From Psychroserpens sp. (GTDB taxonomy: Bacteria > Bacteroidota > Bacteroidia > Flavobacteriales > Flavobacteriaceae), in assembly GCA_017643165.1 (NCBI GenBank), contig JAEPNY010000001.1, positions 62,001 through 126,000 of the forward strand: DNA of 64,000 bases, written 5' to 3'. The notes beneath the pieces are model-generated. The model made no database searches. It was given only the letters and a program-made list of their open reading frames with translations, and was not told where the DNA came from. Of this stretch, positions 25,681 to 36,082 are shown in pieces; positions within the stretch are counted from its first letter, which is position 1, and each line of letters begins with the position of its first letter. The position numbers and the translations under genes were made by a program.

Positions 25681-26670
25681 ATGAAAGTAGCTGTTGTTGG
25701 TGCCACAGGTCTTGTTGGTAACGTTATGCTTAATGTTCTTGAAGAACGAAATTTTCCTGTCACAGAGTTAATCCCGGTCGCTTCTGAACGATCTATCGGG
25801 AAATTAATTTCATTTAAAGATAAGGACTTCCCTGTTGTTAGCATGCAGGATGCTATAGATATGAAACCAAATATGGCGCTCTTTTCAGCTGGAGGAGGCA
25901 CCTCTTTAGAATGGGCACCAAAATTTGCTGATGCTGGTATCACAGTCATTGATAATTCTTCGGCTTGGCGAATGGACAGAACAAAGCAACTTGTGGTTCC
26001 AGAAATTAATGCAGACGCACTCACTACAAATGATAAAATCATAGCCAATCCAAATTGTTCAACTATACAAATGGTTGTTGCCTTAGCGCCACTACATAAG
26101 ACCTATAAAATAAAACGAATAGTAGTCTCCACATACCAATCAATTACTGGTACAGGCGTGAAAGCGGTTAGGCAATTAGAAAACGAAATGGCAGGTGTAC
26201 AGGGTGAAATGGCCTATCCTTATCCAATACATCAAAATGCCATACCACATTGTGACGTTTTTGAAGAAAACGGATACACAAAGGAAGAAATGAAATTAGT
26301 AAGAGAAACTCAAAAAATCTTAAATGATAATACCATTGCAGTTACTGCTACTGCCGTTCGAATTCCAACTGCAGGAGGTCATAGTGAAGCGGTAAATGTT
26401 GAGTTTGAAAATGACTACGATCTTAAAGATGTTAGGCGGTTATTAAATGACGCACCTGGTGTGATTGTTCAGGACAATATCGATGTCAACACGTATCCAA
26501 TGCCAATCTATGCGAATGGAAAAGATGATGTTTTTGTTGGAAGACTACGTCGTGATGGTTCTCAGCCTAATAGCTTAAATATGTGGATTGTAAGTGACAA
26601 CCTTAGAAAAGGAGCTGCGACAAACACGGTTCAGATCGCTGAATATCTATTGTCAAAGCATCTCATTTAA
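25681..26670 (+). CDS. asd: Aspartate-semialdehyde dehydrogenase
   Basis: The 329-residue enzyme reduces aspartyl phosphate to aspartate semialdehyde with NADPH, at the branch point to lysine/diaminopimelate, threonine and methionine. It starts with the NADP-binding VAVVGATGLVGNVML and has the catalytic Cys126 in IANPNCSTIQ. The RIPTAGGHSEAVNVEF segment carries the conserved substrate-binding and catalytic histidine. The length is normal. Monocistronic between the mscL terminator and a non-coding stretch of about 200 bases. Confidence 0.95.
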   Translation: MKVAVVGATGLVGNVMLNVLEERNFPVTELIPVASERSIGKLISFKDKDFPVVSMQDAIDMKPNMALFSAGGGTSLEWAPKFADAGITVIDNSSAWRMDRTKQLVVPEINADALTTNDKIIANPNCSTIQMVVALAPLHKTYKIKRIVVSTYQSITGTGVKAVRQLENEMAGVQGEMAYPYPIHQNAIPHCDVFEENGYTKEEMKLVRETQKILNDNTIAVTATAVRIPTAGGHSEAVNVEFENDYDLKDVRRLLNDAPGVIVQDNIDVNTYPMPIYANGKDDVFVGRLRRDGSQPNSLNMWIVSDNLRKGAATNTVQIAEYLLSKHLI

Positions 26671-26868
26671 AGTCGAATTCTTCAGGTAGGGTTTTATCGT
26701 CTATACTTGTTTAAATAGTGATCACAAATTACTGTTCACGATTCTTTGCATTTAACATTTTATTAGTCAAAAAATACTCTTGTTGTCTGATAAAAAGTGT
26801 ATTACAACTAATTAATTGTAGAGAATCCTGATTTAGTAATTATATTTATGATCCAAATTTTACTATAG

Positions 26869-28236
26869 ATGTTAAAAAATTACCTAAAATTCCTTAGCAT
26901 TTTCGCAATTGTTTTAATCGCTTCTTCGTGTAGTGAAGATGATAACTATGTGCCTGTTGTAATCGATACGAACAATGATATTGCTGTAGTAGCTCAAAAT
27001 TCATTTGTTGATATCGATGTTTTAGCTAACGATTCCAATATACCTGAAAATGGATTACTGTCAGCGACTAGCACCCTAAATGGTACAGTTGAGGTGATTG
27101 ATGCTAACAATACACCTAATGATCCTTCAGACGATATCATAAGATATGTACCTAATGCTGTCTTTGTAGGCGAAGATACATTTGAATACGAAATCTGTGA
27201 TGGAGGTAATAACTGTGGAACTGGAACAGTGACTGTAACTGTAACTCCTGTTTCTCCTGTAAGTCTTGATTTAGAGAATATGCCATATGCGACCCTTTCA
27301 GAATACAATTTCTTTGATGGCGCTCTTAAAGAATTAAATCCAGTATTTGGTGTGTTACCTTATGATTTAAATTCCGCTTTATTTAGTGATTATGCACATA
27401 AAAAACGTTTTGTATGGATGCCAGAAGGCACAAAAGCAAACTACAACAGTGATTTTACACCTTTAGATTTTCCATTGCGCTCAGTAATTATAAAGAATTT
27501 CTATTACGATAATGTTCAACCGTCGGGAGCTACAAGAATTATAGAAACGCGCCTAATGTATATGACTGAAGACGGATGGGAATTTGCTAAATACGTTTGG
27601 AACGACGAACAAACTGAGGCTACATTTACAAATGCAGGTAGTTTTACAAATGTTGAATGGATTGAAAATGGAATCACCAATACAGTGAATTACAGAATTC
27701 CTTCAAGAAATGAATGCTTTACCTGTCATAATAAATTCGGAACTCCTGTTCCAATTGGACCTAAACCTCAAAATTTAAATCGTGATTTGACATATGAAGA
27801 CGGTACTATGAACCAACTTCAAAAATGGATCGAATACGGATACTTAGAAAACAATTTACCAACCGAAATAGTTTCCACCGTAAAATGGGATGATGAAACT
27901 CAAGATTTAGAGCTCAGAGTGCGATCGTATATTGATATCAATTGTGCGCATTGTCATTCTGATGAAAGCTATTGTGAATATCGTCCAATGCGTTTTGGAT
28001 ATCAAGAAAATGACGACTACGTCAATATGGGTGTTTGTGTAGAACCCGATACGCAAATAAACGGAACTAGTTTTATAGTCACCCCAGGGAATGTAGACAC
28101 CTCTGTTTTACGTTTTCGAATTAATTCTACCCAAGAATCAAATCGAATGCCAATTATTGGTAGAACTTTAAAGCATGAAGAAGGTGTAAGACTAATTGAT
28201 GAATGGATCAACGCTCTTAACGGCGCTTGTGAATAA
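26869..28236 (+). CDS. Diheme c-type cytochrome-like lipoprotein
   Basis: The 455-residue protein has a lipoprotein signal (LIASSCSED, lipobox Cys at about residue 22). A cadherin/Big-like beta-sandwich follows (about 30-125, with NDSNIPENG and GEDTFEYEICDG). The C-terminal domain begins YATLSEYNFFDGALKELNP and continues with LPYDLNSALFSDYAHKKRFVWMPEGT, matching the SO2930/TIGR03806 family as I remember it. Two heme c sites are visible: Cys283-FT-Cys-His287 and Cys359-AH-Cys-His363. It is probably an outer-membrane-anchored electron-transfer protein. It lies 21 bases ahead of the FG-GAP/UnbV gene, and the pairing suggests a common function. The redox partner is unknown. Confidence 0.75.
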   Translation: MLKNYLKFLSIFAIVLIASSCSEDDNYVPVVIDTNNDIAVVAQNSFVDIDVLANDSNIPENGLLSATSTLNGTVEVIDANNTPNDPSDDIIRYVPNAVFVGEDTFEYEICDGGNNCGTGTVTVTVTPVSPVSLDLENMPYATLSEYNFFDGALKELNPVFGVLPYDLNSALFSDYAHKKRFVWMPEGTKANYNSDFTPLDFPLRSVIIKNFYYDNVQPSGATRIIETRLMYMTEDGWEFAKYVWNDEQTEATFTNAGSFTNVEWIENGITNTVNYRIPSRNECFTCHNKFGTPVPIGPKPQNLNRDLTYEDGTMNQLQKWIEYGYLENNLPTEIVSTVKWDDETQDLELRVRSYIDINCAHCHSDESYCEYRPMRFGYQENDDYVNMGVCVEPDTQINGTSFIVTPGNVDTSVLRFRINSTQESNRMPIIGRTLKHEEGVRLIDEWINALNGACE

Positions 28237-28257
28237 TATTATAAACAACAAATCAAC

Positions 28258-30294
28258 ATGAAAGCAAAATTACTATTAATCGTATTCTTTTCTTTAGCGT
28301 TTTGTACGCTATCTTTTGCTCAACCTGCAAATGATGATATGAGTGGAGCGATTCCAATTACACCTTCTCCTGAAGGAACTGGATGTCTCTCTCCAACTTT
28401 TTATCTTCCATTCTCTACTGATGGTACCACAGATAGTGGTGTTCAAGGAGGGTGTAGACAATCTGGTTTAGATCAGTTCTTTACATGGACTGCAACTGAA
28501 ACTGGACTGTTCTTTTCATCACAAAACCCAGGAAATCCGGGAATCGTCGTATTCGATTCAACAGGTACGGTGGAAATCGCCTGTACAGATACGTTCGCTA
28601 CAGAAACAATTAGTGGATGGAACGTTGGTGATGACCTAATCATTCAAATCTATGATTTTCAGGGAACTTCTTTATCAGATGTAGCGTTCTGTTTAGAAGC
28701 TGTAGATTTTGTTGTGCCACCGCCAATGCCAATTACCTTTAGTGATTCTAGTGCTCAAGCCTCTGGAACCTATAAAATTGGTGTGGTTGATATGAATGGT
28801 GATAATTTAGATGATATCGTCTCAATCTCACAATCCTTTGTAAACATCAAAGAACAAACGCCTGGTGCATCTGGTGGTTTTACCAATAGAACTATTAATA
28901 CACCTAGTGCAGACTTTCTTCCTACATGGAGTATGGCTGCCGCTGATTATGACAGAAATGGACAAATGGATTTGTTATACGGAAATGGATCAGGTGTAAC
29001 ATTTATGAGAGCAAATGCTAGTGGTACAGGATATACGGAGATTTCTGGTGCAGAATATGTATTTTCTCAACGTTCAAATTTTGTTGACATTAATATGGAC
29101 GGTAACTTGGATGCATTCGTATGTCATGACGTAGCACCAAACGTATATTACATTAATGATGGAAGTGGAAATCTTACCTTTAATCAAGGTGGGCTAGGAG
29201 ACTATCCATCAGGTGGAAATTATGGTTCAATCTGGATAGATTATGATAACGATCGTGACCTTGACATGTTTATAGCAAAATGTGGTGGTGAAGAAGCAAG
29301 AAGAATCAACCAGATGTTTACCAATGACGGTTCAGGTAATTATACCGAAAACGCAGCTGCAATTGGTTTAGCAGATCCAATGCAAACCTGGTCCGCTGCT
29401 TGGGGAGATTTTGATAATGATGGCGATATGGATGTGTTTGTTGGTGCAAGTTCTGGTCCCCACAAAATGATGCGAAACGACAATAACTTCTTTACTGATG
29501 TATCTACGGCTTCTGGAGTGAATTCACTTACCACAAACTCAACGGAAACTGTGACTTTTGATTTCGATAATGATGGAAACTTAGACCTGGTATCTGGTGG
29601 AAACATTCTTTTTGGAAATGGTGACATGACCTTTACTGTATACACTAATGTATTTCCTGGTTCAGGAGCCTACGGTGATTTAAATAATGATGGATATATA
29701 GATGCCTTTAATGCAGGTCGAGTTTATTCTAATAATGCAGAAACTGGAAATAACTGGATAAAAATACACACAGTTGGAACAACAAGTAACGTGCATGGAA
29801 TTGGGGCGCGAGTAGAAGTACACACACCAACTGGAGTAAGAATAAGAGATGTAAAAAGTGGTGATGGATTCAGATACATGAATTCTTTAAATACACATAT
29901 CGGAATAGGATCTGATACGAGTATTAGTCATATTATTGTTTACTGGCCAAATTCAGATTGTGAAACATTCTTAAATCCAGCTATAAATTCAGCCTTCACA
30001 GCTGTTGAAGGAAGCGGAACGACATGTGATACACTAGGATTAAACGACGATGAGGCACTGGCAACAGATTTGATCTTATCACCTTCTCCAGCTGACAACG
30101 AATTAAACATTAAAACAGATCTCAACTTACAAGATGCATTCTTTAGCATTTACGATTTAAGTGGACGACGCATTATGACCAATGCACTTAATGATTCGAG
30201 AACCATAGATGTCTCACAATTAAGTACAGGAAATTACATACTGAGCATAATGTCGGGTACGACAATAAAGAATCAAAAGTTTGTGAAAAACTAA
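28258..30294 (+). CDS. Secreted FG-GAP/VCBS and ASPIC/UnbV repeat protein, type IX secreted
   Basis: The 678-residue protein has a signal peptide (ending LSFAQ) and an N-terminal PPC-like beta domain with cysteines (about 24-150). A run of VCBS/FG-GAP calcium-binding blades follows (about 165-480, e.g. DMNGDNLDDIV, DYDRNGQMDLLYG, DFDNDGDMDVFVG), then an ASPIC/UnbV domain (GIGARVEVHTPTGVRIRDV). The C-terminal type A sorting domain runs from about 600 (LSPSPADNELNIKT) to QKFVKN. It is a paralogue of the next gene, sharing long near-identical stretches. Probable cell-surface or secreted propeller, ligand unknown. It lies 21 bases after a diheme-type lipoprotein gene. Confidence 0.85.
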   Translation: MKAKLLLIVFFSLAFCTLSFAQPANDDMSGAIPITPSPEGTGCLSPTFYLPFSTDGTTDSGVQGGCRQSGLDQFFTWTATETGLFFSSQNPGNPGIVVFDSTGTVEIACTDTFATETISGWNVGDDLIIQIYDFQGTSLSDVAFCLEAVDFVVPPPMPITFSDSSAQASGTYKIGVVDMNGDNLDDIVSISQSFVNIKEQTPGASGGFTNRTINTPSADFLPTWSMAAADYDRNGQMDLLYGNGSGVTFMRANASGTGYTEISGAEYVFSQRSNFVDINMDGNLDAFVCHDVAPNVYYINDGSGNLTFNQGGLGDYPSGGNYGSIWIDYDNDRDLDMFIAKCGGEEARRINQMFTNDGSGNYTENAAAIGLADPMQTWSAAWGDFDNDGDMDVFVGASSGPHKMMRNDNNFFTDVSTASGVNSLTTNSTETVTFDFDNDGNLDLVSGGNILFGNGDMTFTVYTNVFPGSGAYGDLNNDGYIDAFNAGRVYSNNAETGNNWIKIHTVGTTSNVHGIGARVEVHTPTGVRIRDVKSGDGFRYMNSLNTHIGIGSDTSISHIIVYWPNSDCETFLNPAINSAFTAVEGSGTTCDTLGLNDDEALATDLILSPSPADNELNIKTDLNLQDAFFSIYDLSGRRIMTNALNDSRTIDVSQLSTGNYILSIMSGTTIKNQKFVKN

Positions 30295-30300
30295 ACAATC

Positions 30301-30333
30301 AAGCCTCTAAATTAACAACTTAGAGGCTTTTTT
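30301..30333 (+). terminator. Intrinsic terminator between the FG-GAP paralogues
   Basis: AAGCCTCTAA pairs with TTAGAGGCTT (10 bp), followed by six T residues and then ATT. Confidence 0.85.
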
Positions 30334-30373
30334 ATTACTTTTATGCACTTTCTTAAACAATAAAGCTAAATCT

Positions 30374-32821
30374 ATGAGAAAAATTACTTTGTTATTTGTA
30401 CTGTTATGTACATCAATAATGTTTTCACAAACATTAAACCAACCAGCAAACTGGCCTAATAGCAACTGGTCAATAACAGGTAGCTATAATACGAATCCTA
30501 ACGCTTTTGAAGGAAATCCAACAGTAGACCCAAATTTTGCATTCGACGATGACGACGCAGGAAATGGTAACCCTGATAATATTGCTGCCGAATCTCCAGT
30601 AATCGATTTAACTCCTGCTTCTAATAACGGAGAGAACTGGATTACAGTTGGATCAAGTTATATCTATCATTCTTTAGGAGGTCTTTTACAAATACAGTAT
30701 TGGGATGCTGACGCGGGAAGTTGGATAGTTTGGGGATCTACATTACCAGGAACAACAACAAACGTTAATGATAACTTCTGTTCTGGAAATCCAGTCGGAA
30801 TCACATCAGACCCATTGGATATCTCAGGTTTTTCTGCAAATCAATTATCAAATTTCAGATATAGAATATCATATGACGATTCAACTGTTGGTGGATTTTG
30901 GGATTGGGGATGGTGTTTTCAATCACCAACAATTAGCTCACAAACACCACCAGCATGTCCTAACGTAACAAACCTGTCTGCTTCTAATATCACAATTACT
31001 TCAGCAGATATTACATGGCAAGCTGGAGGATCTGAAACAAACTGGGAAATTGTTATTCAAAGTCCAGGTTCTGGAATCCCATCGGGATCAGGAACACCTA
31101 CAACAGATAACAACCCTTATATGTTATCAAATTTAAACCCTTCGACATCTTACGAGATTTATGTGAGAGGATTTTGTGGTGGCAGTGATTACAGCAATTG
31201 GGTAGGCCCTTTAAATATCACAACGTTGACACCAGCCAGAGTAAACTTCATTAGAACTAATATGGGAATTACTGGATATGATCTTGCGGTTGTTGATATG
31301 GATGGTGATAACTTAGACGATATTGTTTCTGTAAGTGGTAATAATGTTAATGTGCATTATCAATTACCAGGTGGTGGTTTCAATGAAGTTGATATACCAA
31401 CACCTACGGCAGATTTCTTACCAACTTGGAGTATGGCTGCAGCGGATTACGATAGAAATGGATATACTGATTTACTTTACGGAAATGGATCTGGAGTAAC
31501 ATTTATGAGATCTAACAATAGTGGAACAGGCTTCTTCGAAAGTTCAGGTTCACAATATGTGTTCTCACAACGATCAAACTTTGTGGACATTAATAATGAT
31601 GGACATCTAGATGCTTTTGTTTGTCACGATGTTGCACCAAATGTCTATTATATAAATGATGGTGGTGGTAACCTAACATTCTATCAATCTAACGTAACAG
31701 CAGGTGCTCCTGTTAATTTAGGAGACTATCCATCTGGTGGAAACTATGGTTCTATCTGGATCGACTATAACAACGATCGCAATATTGATATGTTTATTGC
31801 CAAATGTGGTGGTGAGACAGATCGTAGACGTAATAACATGCTCACTAATAATGGTGATTTTACATATACAGAAAATGCTACTGCACTCGGATTAGATGAT
31901 CCAATGCAGACCTGGTCGTCGTCTTGGGGAGACTTTGACAACGATGGTGATATGGATCTGTTCGTTGGTGCTAGTTCTGGAGCGCATAAATTATTAAGGA
32001 ATGATCTAGGTTCATTTGTTGATGTTACTACTGCAGCCAATGTAAGTTCAGCACCTACTGGACATGAGAATGTTAGTCATGATTTTGATAATGATGGTTT
32101 CTTAGATATCGCTTGTAATGGAATGATTATGTACGGTAAAGGCGATATGACCTTTGAAGATCTTGACAATACGCAAATAGATTATAAAAACGGTTCTTTC
32201 GGAGATTTGAATAACGATGGCTATATCGATACATATTACAATGGTGAGATGTATAGAAATGCTGCACTTTCAGGAAATAACTGGATTAAAATAAATACTA
32301 CTGGAGTTCAAAGTAATATCGATGGAATTGGAGCACGTGTAGAAATCTATACTGCAAGTGGAATTCAAATAAGAGATGTACGTAGTGGAGAAGGGTTTGA
32401 ATATATGAGTACTTTAAATACGCATTTCGGAATTGGTAGTGATACAGCTATAACGCACATCATTATCTACTGGCCTAATTCTGGGTGTGAGGCATTCATT
32501 AATCCTCCAATTAATCAAGCATTTAATGCTGTTGAAGGATCTGGCGTGTCATGCGATACATTGGGTGTTGATGATGAAGACCTGTTAGCTAGCGATATTA
32601 TTTTATCACCAACTCCTGCAAAAGATGTTTTAAATATCAATACAGGATTAAATCTTGAAAACGCCGTTTATAACATCTATGATCTTAATGGAAGACGTGT
32701 AATGACAAACTCGTTTAACAATACTAAAACGATCGATGTGTCACAATTAAGTTCAGGAAATTATATCTTAAGTATCTTATCAGATGCTACGATAAAAAAT
32801 CAGAAGTTTATAAAGCAATAA
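30374..32821 (+). CDS. Secreted FG-GAP/VCBS and ASPIC/UnbV paralogue with a fibronectin III domain
   Basis: The 815-residue paralogue of the preceding gene. After the signal peptide it has a different N-terminus: a jelly-roll/MAM-like domain (about 30-190) and one fibronectin type III domain (about 195-285, LSASNITITSADITWQAGG). The shared part follows: VCBS/FG-GAP blades (DYDRNGYTDLLYGNGSGVTFMR and others), an ASPIC/UnbV domain and a type A type IX sorting domain ending QKFIKQ. The tandem arrangement with conserved cores and divergent N-termini points to duplication followed by N-terminal domain replacement. Confidence 0.85.
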   Translation: MRKITLLFVLLCTSIMFSQTLNQPANWPNSNWSITGSYNTNPNAFEGNPTVDPNFAFDDDDAGNGNPDNIAAESPVIDLTPASNNGENWITVGSSYIYHSLGGLLQIQYWDADAGSWIVWGSTLPGTTTNVNDNFCSGNPVGITSDPLDISGFSANQLSNFRYRISYDDSTVGGFWDWGWCFQSPTISSQTPPACPNVTNLSASNITITSADITWQAGGSETNWEIVIQSPGSGIPSGSGTPTTDNNPYMLSNLNPSTSYEIYVRGFCGGSDYSNWVGPLNITTLTPARVNFIRTNMGITGYDLAVVDMDGDNLDDIVSVSGNNVNVHYQLPGGGFNEVDIPTPTADFLPTWSMAAADYDRNGYTDLLYGNGSGVTFMRSNNSGTGFFESSGSQYVFSQRSNFVDINNDGHLDAFVCHDVAPNVYYINDGGGNLTFYQSNVTAGAPVNLGDYPSGGNYGSIWIDYNNDRNIDMFIAKCGGETDRRRNNMLTNNGDFTYTENATALGLDDPMQTWSSSWGDFDNDGDMDLFVGASSGAHKLLRNDLGSFVDVTTAANVSSAPTGHENVSHDFDNDGFLDIACNGMIMYGKGDMTFEDLDNTQIDYKNGSFGDLNNDGYIDTYYNGEMYRNAALSGNNWIKINTTGVQSNIDGIGARVEIYTASGIQIRDVRSGEGFEYMSTLNTHFGIGSDTAITHIIIYWPNSGCEAFINPPINQAFNAVEGSGVSCDTLGVDDEDLLASDIILSPTPAKDVLNINTGLNLENAVYNIYDLNGRRVMTNSFNNTKTIDVSQLSSGNYILSILSDATIKNQKFIKQ

Positions 32822-32846
32822 CTTTAAAATAAGAGTTGTTAAACTC

Positions 32847-32877
32847 AGCCTCTGCTCTAATGCGGAGGCTTTTTTTG
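32847..32877 (+). terminator. Intrinsic terminator after the second FG-GAP gene
   Basis: AGCCTCTGC pairs with GCGGAGGCT (9 bp, one G-U), followed by a seven-T run. Confidence 0.85.
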
Positions 32878-32913
32878 TTTATTTTTGATACAACATAATA
32901 AGACGAACCTATC

Positions 32914-35082
32914 ATGAGAAAAATTTCATTTATACTTATTACTTTAATAATGTTTAGCAATTGCAAAGAAGAAGCAAAAAACCAAAAAGAGGACATCGTG
33001 GTTAACTATCCTGAAACAAAACAGGTAGACACTGTTACTAATTATTTTGGTACAGAGGTTAAGGACCCATACCGTTGGCTTGAAGATGACAGAAGTGAAG
33101 AAACCGAGTCTTGGGTAGAAACACAAAACGAAACTACTTACGGCTACTTAGATAACATACCTTATCGTGAGGAACTGAAAGAACGACTTACGAAACTTTG
33201 GAATTATGAAAAGCTCGGTTCTCCATTTAAAGAAGGTGATTACACCTATTTCTATAAAAACAATGGATTACAAAACCAATATGTCATTTATCGCTATAAA
33301 ACAGGTGAAGATCCAAGTACAGCAGAAGTGTTTTTAGACCCTAATACGTTTAAAGAAGACGGAACGATATCATTAGGTGGAGCAAGTTTCTCGAATAATG
33401 GTAAAATTTTGGCTTATGCCATTTCCGAAGGAGGAAGCGATTGGAGAAAGATTCTGGTTATGGATGTAGAGTCTAAAGAAATTATCGAAGACACACTAGT
33501 TGACATCAAATTCAGTGGTATGTCTTGGTATAAAAATGAAGGCTTTTACTATTCGAGCTACGATAAACCAGAAGGTAGCGAATTATCAGCCAAAACAGAT
33601 CAGCACAAACTGTATTATCACAAATTAGGGACCAATCAAGATCAGGACGAATTAGTCTTTGGTGGAATTCCTTCAGAAAAGCATAGATATGTTCGCGGTT
33701 ATGTTACAGAAGATAACCAATACTTACTAATTTCGGCAAGTATATCCACTTCAGGTAATAAACTATTTATGAAAGACCTTTCAAAACCAGGAAGTCCTTT
33801 AGTGACCATTCTAGATCATACTGATAGTGACACTTATGTAATTGATAATATTGGTAGCAAACTTTATCTGGTTACGAATTTAAATGCGCCCAACAAGAAA
33901 ATTGTAACGACCGATGCATCTAATCCGACCCCAGATTCTTGGGAGGATTTTATTCCTGAAACTGAACATGTATTGAGCCCATCTACTGGTGGTGGTTATT
34001 TCTTTACAGAATATATGGTTGATGCTGTATCTAAAGTTAAGCAGTATGATTACGATGGAAAATTCGTTCGAGATATTGAATTACCTGGAGTTGGAAATGC
34101 TGGTGGTTTTGGTGGTAAAAAAGAAGACAACGTAGATTATTATTCTTTCACCAATTATCATACGCCTAGTAGTATTTACAAATTCAATGTTGAAACAGGT
34201 GAATCAGAATTATATTGGACGCCTCAGATTGAATTCAACAGTGATGAATATGAAAGTAAGCAAGTCTTTTACAACTCAAAAGATGGCACAAAAATACCGA
34301 TGATCATCACGCATAAAAAAGGCATCGAACTCAATGGAGAAAACCCAACGATTTTATATGGTTATGGTGGATTTAATATAAGTTTAAATCCAGGCTTTAG
34401 CCTTACCAACGCCGTTTGGATGGAACAAGGCGGAATTTATGCCGTACCAAATCTACGTGGTGGTGGTGAATATGGTAAAGAGTGGCATATTGCCGGAACT
34501 CAAATGCAAAAGCAAAATGTCTTTGATGACTTTATTGCCGCAGCAGAATACCTAATCGATAATAACTATACCTCTAGTGACTATCTGGCTATTCGAGGAG
34601 GTTCTAATGGCGGATTATTAGTTGGTGCTACAATGACTCAGCGACCGGACTTAATGAAAGTTGCGCTGCCTGCAGTAGGTGTGTTAGATATGCTTCGATA
34701 TCATACGTTTACGGCAGGTGCTGGTTGGGCATATGATTATGGAACTTCAGAAGACAGCAAAGAAATGTTCGAATATCTAAAAGGTTATTCTCCAGTTCAT
34801 AACGTAAAAGAAGGTGTTGAGTATCCTGCAACCATGGTTACCACTGGTGATCATGATGATCGTGTGGTTCCAGCACATAGTTTTAAATTTGCTGCAGAAT
34901 TACAAGCAAAACAATCTGGAAACAACCCAACCTTAATTAGGATTGAAACCGATGCAGGTCATGGGGCAGGTACGCCAGTGAGTAAAACCATTGAACAATA
35001 TGCAGATATTTATGGATTCACCTTATACAATATGGGCTTTGATGTATTGCCGAGTAAGACAAAAGAGAAAGTTAAAGGTTAA
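32914..35082 (+). CDS. Prolyl oligopeptidase (S9A family), probable lipoprotein
   Basis: The 722-residue enzyme has a lipoprotein-like signal (MFSNCKEE, Cys at about residue 17), the N-terminal [20 protein letters not shown]-type start, a seven-bladed propeller and the S9A hydrolase domain. The catalytic Ser564 is in [11 protein letters not shown]. The aspartate is in the [12 protein letters not shown] segment and the histidine in [11 protein letters not shown]. It cleaves short proline-containing peptides. Anchoring to a membrane, if the lipobox is used, would place it on the periplasmic or outer side. Confidence 0.9.
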   Translation: MRKISFILITLIMFSNCKEEAKNQKEDIVVNYPETKQVDTVTNYFGTEVKDPYRWLEDDRSEETESWVETQNETTYGYLDNIPYREELKERLTKLWNYEKLGSPFKEGDYTYFYKNNGLQNQYVIYRYKTGEDPSTAEVFLDPNTFKEDGTISLGGASFSNNGKILAYAISEGGSDWRKILVMDVESKEIIEDTLVDIKFSGMSWYKNEGFYYSSYDKPEGSELSAKTDQHKLYYHKLGTNQDQDELVFGGIPSEKHRYVRGYVTEDNQYLLISASISTSGNKLFMKDLSKPGSPLVTILDHTDSDTYVIDNIGSKLYLVTNLNAPNKKIVTTDASNPTPDSWEDFIPETEHVLSPSTGGGYFFTEYMVDAVSKVKQYDYDGKFVRDIELPGVGNAGGFGGKKEDNVDYYSFTNYHTPSSIYKFNVETGESELYWTPQIEFNSDEYESKQVFYNSKDGTKIPMIITHKKGIELNGENPTILYGYGGFNISLNPGFSLTNAVWMEQGGIYAVPNLRGGGEYGKEWHIAGTQMQKQNVFDDFIAAAEYLIDNNYTSSDYLAIRGGSNGGLLVGATMTQRPDLMKVALPAVGVLDMLRYHTFTAGAGWAYDYGTSEDSKEMFEYLKGYSPVHNVKEGVEYPATMVTTGDHDDRVVPAHSFKFAAELQAKQSGNNPTLIRIETDAGHGAGTPVSKTIEQYADIYGFTLYNMGFDVLPSKTKEKVKG

Positions 35083-35103
35083 AAATCCAGCTTAATAAAA
35101 TAT

Positions 35104-35132
35104 AAGCCGTTCCTATGGGACGGCTTTTTTTG
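35104..35132 (+). terminator. Intrinsic terminator of the prolyl oligopeptidase gene
   Basis: AAGCCGTTCC pairs with GGGACGGCTT (one G-U) across a TAT loop, followed by a seven-T run. Confidence 0.9.
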
Positions 35133-35135
35133 TAG

Positions 35136-35143
35136 TACTTTTG
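35136..35143 (+). promoter_or_regulatory. Putative -7 element for the ABC ATPase gene (near-leaderless)
   Basis: TACTTTTG fits TAnnTTTG and ends 7 bases before the ATG at 35151, so the mRNA would start at or just before the start codon. No -33 box is visible. Confidence 0.4.
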
Positions 35144-35150
35144 CAAGGCT

Positions 35151-36062
35151 ATGTTAACTGTAAAAAATCTTTCTTTTTCATATGAATCCTTTCCTGTTTT
35201 AAAGGATTTAAATTTCAATGTGCAGCAAGGAGAACATTTGGCGGTTATAGGTGAAAGTGGATCTGGTAAAAGCACACTTCTTAAACTTATATATGGTGAA
35301 TTCGATCTTATTGAAGGTGAAATTCATTGGAAGAACTCACAGGTACTTGGTCCTAAATTCAATCTTGTTGTAGGCTATGATTTCATGAAATACGTAGCGC
35401 AAGAATTCGACCTCATGCCCTATACCTCGGTAGAAGAAAATGTTGGTAAATTCTTATCTAATTTTTTCCCAGAAGAAAAGCAACAACGAACCGCAGAGCT
35501 ATTAGACGTTGTAGAGTTAAAACCATTTGCTAAAACGAAAGTAAAAACACTTTCTGGCGGACAAAAACAACGTGTAGCGCTTGCAAGAGCCTTAGCTAAA
35601 GAACCTGAAATTCTGTTACTAGATGAACCCTTTAGTCATATTGATAATTTTAAAAAGCAATCTTTAAGACGTAGCGTTTTTAACTACTTGAAATCAAAAA
35701 ACATCACCTGCATCGTAGCCACTCATGATAAAGAAGACGTCTTGGGTTTTGCCGATCATATGATGCTACTCAATAATCAAAAAATAGAGGCTTATGCCAC
35801 GCCAGAAAAGCTATTTAAGAATCCTGGCACACCGCTAATCGCTTCATTCTTTGGTGAATATAACAATATTGACAATGCCATTGTATATGCGCATCAACTG
35901 AAGATTGTAGAATCGTCCGCATTAAAAGTGGTTGTAAAACACAGCTATTTTAGAGGCAACTTCTATATGATTGAAGCTTTATATAACGATGATCAGATTT
36001 TCTTCGAAAGTGACAGCCCATACAATCCGAATACAATTATTCGTTTAGAAATCGTAAAGTAA
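35151..36062 (+). CDS. ABC transporter ATP-binding protein
   Basis: The 303-residue single NBD has Walker A G34-ESGSGKST, the signature LSGGQ at 134-138 and Walker B ILLLDEPFSHID at about 157-168, ahead of the H-loop ATHDKED. The C-terminal ~80 residues look like a TOBE-type regulatory domain. No permease or binding protein is adjacent, so its partner must be encoded elsewhere. The organisation resembles the import-type (MalK/PotA-like) ATPases. The gene is monocistronic between terminators and opposite to the minus-strand biosynthetic operon. Confidence 0.8.
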   Translation: MLTVKNLSFSYESFPVLKDLNFNVQQGEHLAVIGESGSGKSTLLKLIYGEFDLIEGEIHWKNSQVLGPKFNLVVGYDFMKYVAQEFDLMPYTSVEENVGKFLSNFFPEEKQQRTAELLDVVELKPFAKTKVKTLSGGQKQRVALARALAKEPEILLLDEPFSHIDNFKKQSLRRSVFNYLKSKNITCIVATHDKEDVLGFADHMMLLNNQKIEAYATPEKLFKNPGTPLIASFFGEYNNIDNAIVYAHQLKIVESSALKVVVKHSYFRGNFYMIEALYNDDQIFFESDSPYNPNTIIRLEIVK

Positions 36063-36082
36063 CTATAACAATTCTGCTTGTT

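Noticed and set aside
28258-32821. Repeat array suggesting CRISPR or IS duplication
   Set aside because: The repetition is due to FG-GAP blades in two paralogous genes, with no spacer structure and no transposase.
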